Part shown: one piece after another, positions 62,454 to 64,000 of the stretch | Layout of the letters: each line of letters begins with the position of its first letter | Numbering within the stretch: the stretch's first letter is position 1 | The notes under the pieces: generated by a model | The model's input: only the letters and a program-made list of their open reading frames with translations | Told to the model about the DNA's origin: nothing | The model's database searches: none | Position numbers and translations under genes: made by a program | NCBI GenBank assembly: GCA_020249435.1 | Contig: JADCFQ010000051.1 | Coordinates: 16,038-80,037 of the forward strand | Direction: 5' to 3' | DNA from: Roseomonas sp. | GTDB taxonomy: Bacteria > Pseudomonadota > Alphaproteobacteria > Acetobacterales > Acetobacteraceae | Length of the DNA stretch: 64,000 bases

Positions 62454-63638
62454 ATGGCCTATTTCCAATCCAAGCCCACTGCCGGGCGCCATTTCCTGCA
62501 AATCCCAGGGCCGAGCAATGTGCCGGACCGCGTGCTGCGCGCGATGGACAACCCCACGATGGACCATCGCGGGCCGGATTTTGGCATCTTCGGCAAAGGG
62601 GTGTTGGAGAAAATCCGCCATGTTTTCAAGACCCGAGGCCCGGTGGTGATCTACCCCGCCAGCGGCACCGGCGCCTGGGAAGCGGCACTGGCCAATACGC
62701 TTTCCCCTGGTGACCGGGTGCTGATGTGCGAAACCGGCTGGTTCGCCCATTTGTGGCATGAAATGGCATCCCGCCTTGGGATCGTGACGGATTACGTGCG
62801 GACCGATTGGCGCCGTGGCGCGGATGTGGAAGCGATTGAGGGAAAGCTCCGCGAAGATAAGGCCCATACCATCAAGGCCGTGGCCGTGGTGCATAATGAA
62901 ACCAGCACAGGTGCCACATCCCGCATCGCCGAAGTACGCCGTGCGATGGATGCCGCCGGCCATCCTGCGCTCTTGCTGGTGGATACCATTTCCTCACTCG
63001 GGTCCATGGATTACCGGCATGATGAATGGGGCGTGGATGTCACCGTTTCGGGTTCGCAAAAGGGGCTGATGCTGCCGCCCGGGCTGTCCTTCAACGCGAT
63101 CAGCGCCAAGGCGCTGAAGGCGAGTGAAACCGCCAAGCTGCCGCGCAGCTTCTGGGATTGGCAGCCGATGATCGCTTCCAATGCCACCGGCTATTTCCCT
63201 TACACCCCCGCGACCAATCTTTTGTACGGGCTGGATGCGGCGGTGGATATGCTGCTGGAAGAAGGGCTCGATAACGTCTTCGCCCGGCATGATCGCCACG
63301 CAGAAGCCGCGCGCCGCGCCGTGCGCCATTGGGGCTTTGAGATTCAATGCGCCGATCCGCGCCATTACTCATCGGTGCTGACGGCGGTGCGCCTGCCGGA
63401 AGGCCATAGCGCCAATGCGCTGCGCGCCACCATTCTGGAACGCTTCAACATGAGCCTTGGGAATGGGCTTGGCCAATTGAATGATCGCGTTTTCCGCATT
63501 GGCCATTTGGGCGATTTCGGCGATCTGCAATTGATCGGCACCTTGGGCGGGGTTGAAATGGGGCTGCGCGCGGCCGGCGTGCCGCATCAATCGGGCGGCG
63601 TGCAGGTGGCGATGGCGTATCTGAGCGGGAATGCGTGA
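62454..63638 (+). CDS. Class V aminotransferase (serine-glyoxylate aminotransferase type)
   Basis: This 394-residue PLP enzyme has the internal aldimine lysine K203 in GSQKGLMLPPGL, HNETSTGATS and LVDTISSLGSMDYRHDEWGVD. It begins with HFLQIPGPSNVP and DHRGPDF, as in serine-glyoxylate or alanine-glyoxylate aminotransferases. It would convert glyoxylate and serine to glycine and hydroxypyruvate. ATG 62454 is preferred; an upstream in-frame start at 62394 is weaker. Divergence from a D-2-hydroxyacid dehydrogenase suggests shared two-carbon acid metabolism. Confidence 0.92.
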   Translation: MAYFQSKPTAGRHFLQIPGPSNVPDRVLRAMDNPTMDHRGPDFGIFGKGVLEKIRHVFKTRGPVVIYPASGTGAWEAALANTLSPGDRVLMCETGWFAHLWHEMASRLGIVTDYVRTDWRRGADVEAIEGKLREDKAHTIKAVAVVHNETSTGATSRIAEVRRAMDAAGHPALLLVDTISSLGSMDYRHDEWGVDVTVSGSQKGLMLPPGLSFNAISAKALKASETAKLPRSFWDWQPMIASNATGYFPYTPATNLLYGLDAAVDMLLEEGLDNVFARHDRHAEAARRAVRHWGFEIQCADPRHYSSVLTAVRLPEGHSANALRATILERFNMSLGNGLGQLNDRVFRIGHLGDFGDLQLIGTLGGVEMGLRAAGVPHQSGGVQVAMAYLSGNA

Positions 63639-63661
63639 GGGGTTAGATGGGAATTGAGAAA

Positions 63662-63682
63662 CGGAGGGGCGCCGCCCCTCCG
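63662..63682 (+). terminator. Terminator-like hairpin after the aminotransferase
   Basis: CGGAGGGGC (63662-63670) pairs with GCCCCTCCG (63674-63682) over loop GCC, 23 bases after the stop. It is the first of two closely spaced strong stems and probably part of the same repeated-type element. Confidence 0.6.
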
Positions 63683-63692
63683 CACCTCCCCG

Positions 63693-63714
63693 CCAAAGGC
63701 CGCGAGGCCTTTGG
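63693..63714 (+). terminator. Second hairpin after the aminotransferase
   Basis: CCAAAGGCC (63693-63701) pairs with GGCCTTTGG (63706-63714) with a GCGA loop. A double hairpin of this general kind is frequent behind genes in related alphaproteobacteria. It may be a terminator or a REP-like element. Only one copy occurs in the window. Confidence 0.55.
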
Positions 63715-63865
63715 AAACCATGATTTTTGGTCGGACTTATGTTCACGAAAACCATCAGTATTTCCCGAATATCTAGCGATCAGATTAGATAGAGCCTCGC
63801 ATCAATGAGGCGGGTAATCGATCTTGATGCGAACGAAGCAAGAGATTTTTTCCTCAAGGGCTCTA
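63715..63865. other. AT-richer gene-free stretch with a 9-bp dyad
   Basis: After the double hairpin the sequence turns AT-richer, with no gene recognised. It holds a perfect inverted repeat TCGCATCAA (63797-63805) and TTGATGCGA (63824-63832) with an 18-base spacer that contains ATCGAT. This could be an operator or part of a mobile-element boundary. No promoter box was clear. Confidence 0.4.
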
Positions 63866-64000
63866 GCAGGCTGCTGAAAAGCCGTCATTGAGCATCGTCG
63901 TTTTGTCTCGCGCGGATGTTTTCAACGCTGCGCGTGCCTGCGCACAGCCATTTTCAGTGATTCTTTGGCCCAGTCGGCACACTCTGGACAGACTCCCGGC
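63866..64000. mobile_element. Possible end of an insertion sequence cut by the window border
   Basis: GCAGGCTGCTGAAAA (63866-63880) resembles terminal inverted repeats of IS elements (IS1182/IS5-like ends often read CAGGCTGCTGAAAA). On the minus strand one frame is open from 64000 to a stop at 63863-63865 (46 codons), and another from 63999 to a stop at 63922-63924 (25 codons), containing VCPECADWAKES. Neither is identified. The flanking repeat and element identity lie outside the window. Confidence 0.3.

Noticed and set aside
1..64000. tRNA, rRNA or CRISPR features
   Set aside because: No tRNA-like T-loop and acceptor arrangement, rRNA stretch or regularly spaced repeat was noticed on either strand by reading. 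A tRNAscan or CRISPR search would settle this.

Overview
This is a GC-rich (roughly 62-65 %) alphaproteobacterial chromosome segment. Gene content points to Acetobacteraceae (Roseomonas-like): several Bug-type periplasmic binding proteins without transporter partners, short intergenic gaps, ATGA/GTGA stop-start overlaps, a ChvG-type kinase, SecB and a LolA-type carrier. The genus cannot be fixed from sequence alone. No rRNA, tRNA, CRISPR array or complete mobile element was seen. A possible insertion-sequence end lies at the right border.

Layout. 1-9.3 kb is mostly biosynthesis: the tail of an AsmA-like protein, serC-serA, purB convergent to them, two adjacent TerC paralogues, hisZ-purA and a Uup-type ABC-F ATPase. 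11-14.7 kb has an M17 aminopeptidase, a MarR-type regulator with its own palindrome, a YdcF-like membrane protein and a glycine-zipper lipoprotein closed by a strong terminator. 14.8-22 kb is a catabolic block: cyclic-amidohydrolase, a 94-residue unknown, a CobW-type GTPase, an orphan molybdenum-hydroxylase large subunit and two Bug proteins. 22-27.2 kb on the minus strand is an arsenate-resistance operon (ArsR-ArsC fusion, GAPDH, ArsJ) followed by an orphan family-5 solute-binding protein and a flavodoxin-like protein. 27.2-32.1 kb holds a D-amino-acid/PLP cluster (DSD1/D-threonine-aldolase-like enzyme, M81 peptidase, threonine-synthase-like enzyme) divergent from an ArgE/DapE deacylase. 32.1-42.2 kb has UspA, an OpgH-type glucosyltransferase, a third Bug protein, ChvG, three tandem DUF805 proteins, a HAD phosphatase, ferrochelatase, SecB and LolA.

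42.3-54.9 kb on the plus strand carries an overlapping chain (tandem-CMD protein, DUF2272 lipoprotein, old-yellow-enzyme, SelO), NifU, a RutE-like nitroreductase with terminator, trpB-trpA, a family III CoA-transferase, an alpha/beta hydrolase, a TPR membrane protein and a GMC oxidoreductase. 54.9-62.4 kb is a seven-gene minus-strand operon, mostly linked by ATGA overlaps, from a 971-residue FAD/Fe-S dehydrogenase through DUF924, a renalase-like flavoprotein, an FMN-binding protein, DUF3253 and DUF1499 to an SbmA/BacA-like transporter. It is divergent from a serine-glyoxylate-type aminotransferase. The last 362 bases have no complete gene: two strong hairpins, a 9-bp dyad and the possible IS end.

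The most interesting observation is the arsenate cassette. Regulator and reductase are one protein whose DNA-binding half has no cysteine, the operon promoter looks leaderless and overlaps a palindrome, and no As(III) pump gene is present in the window.
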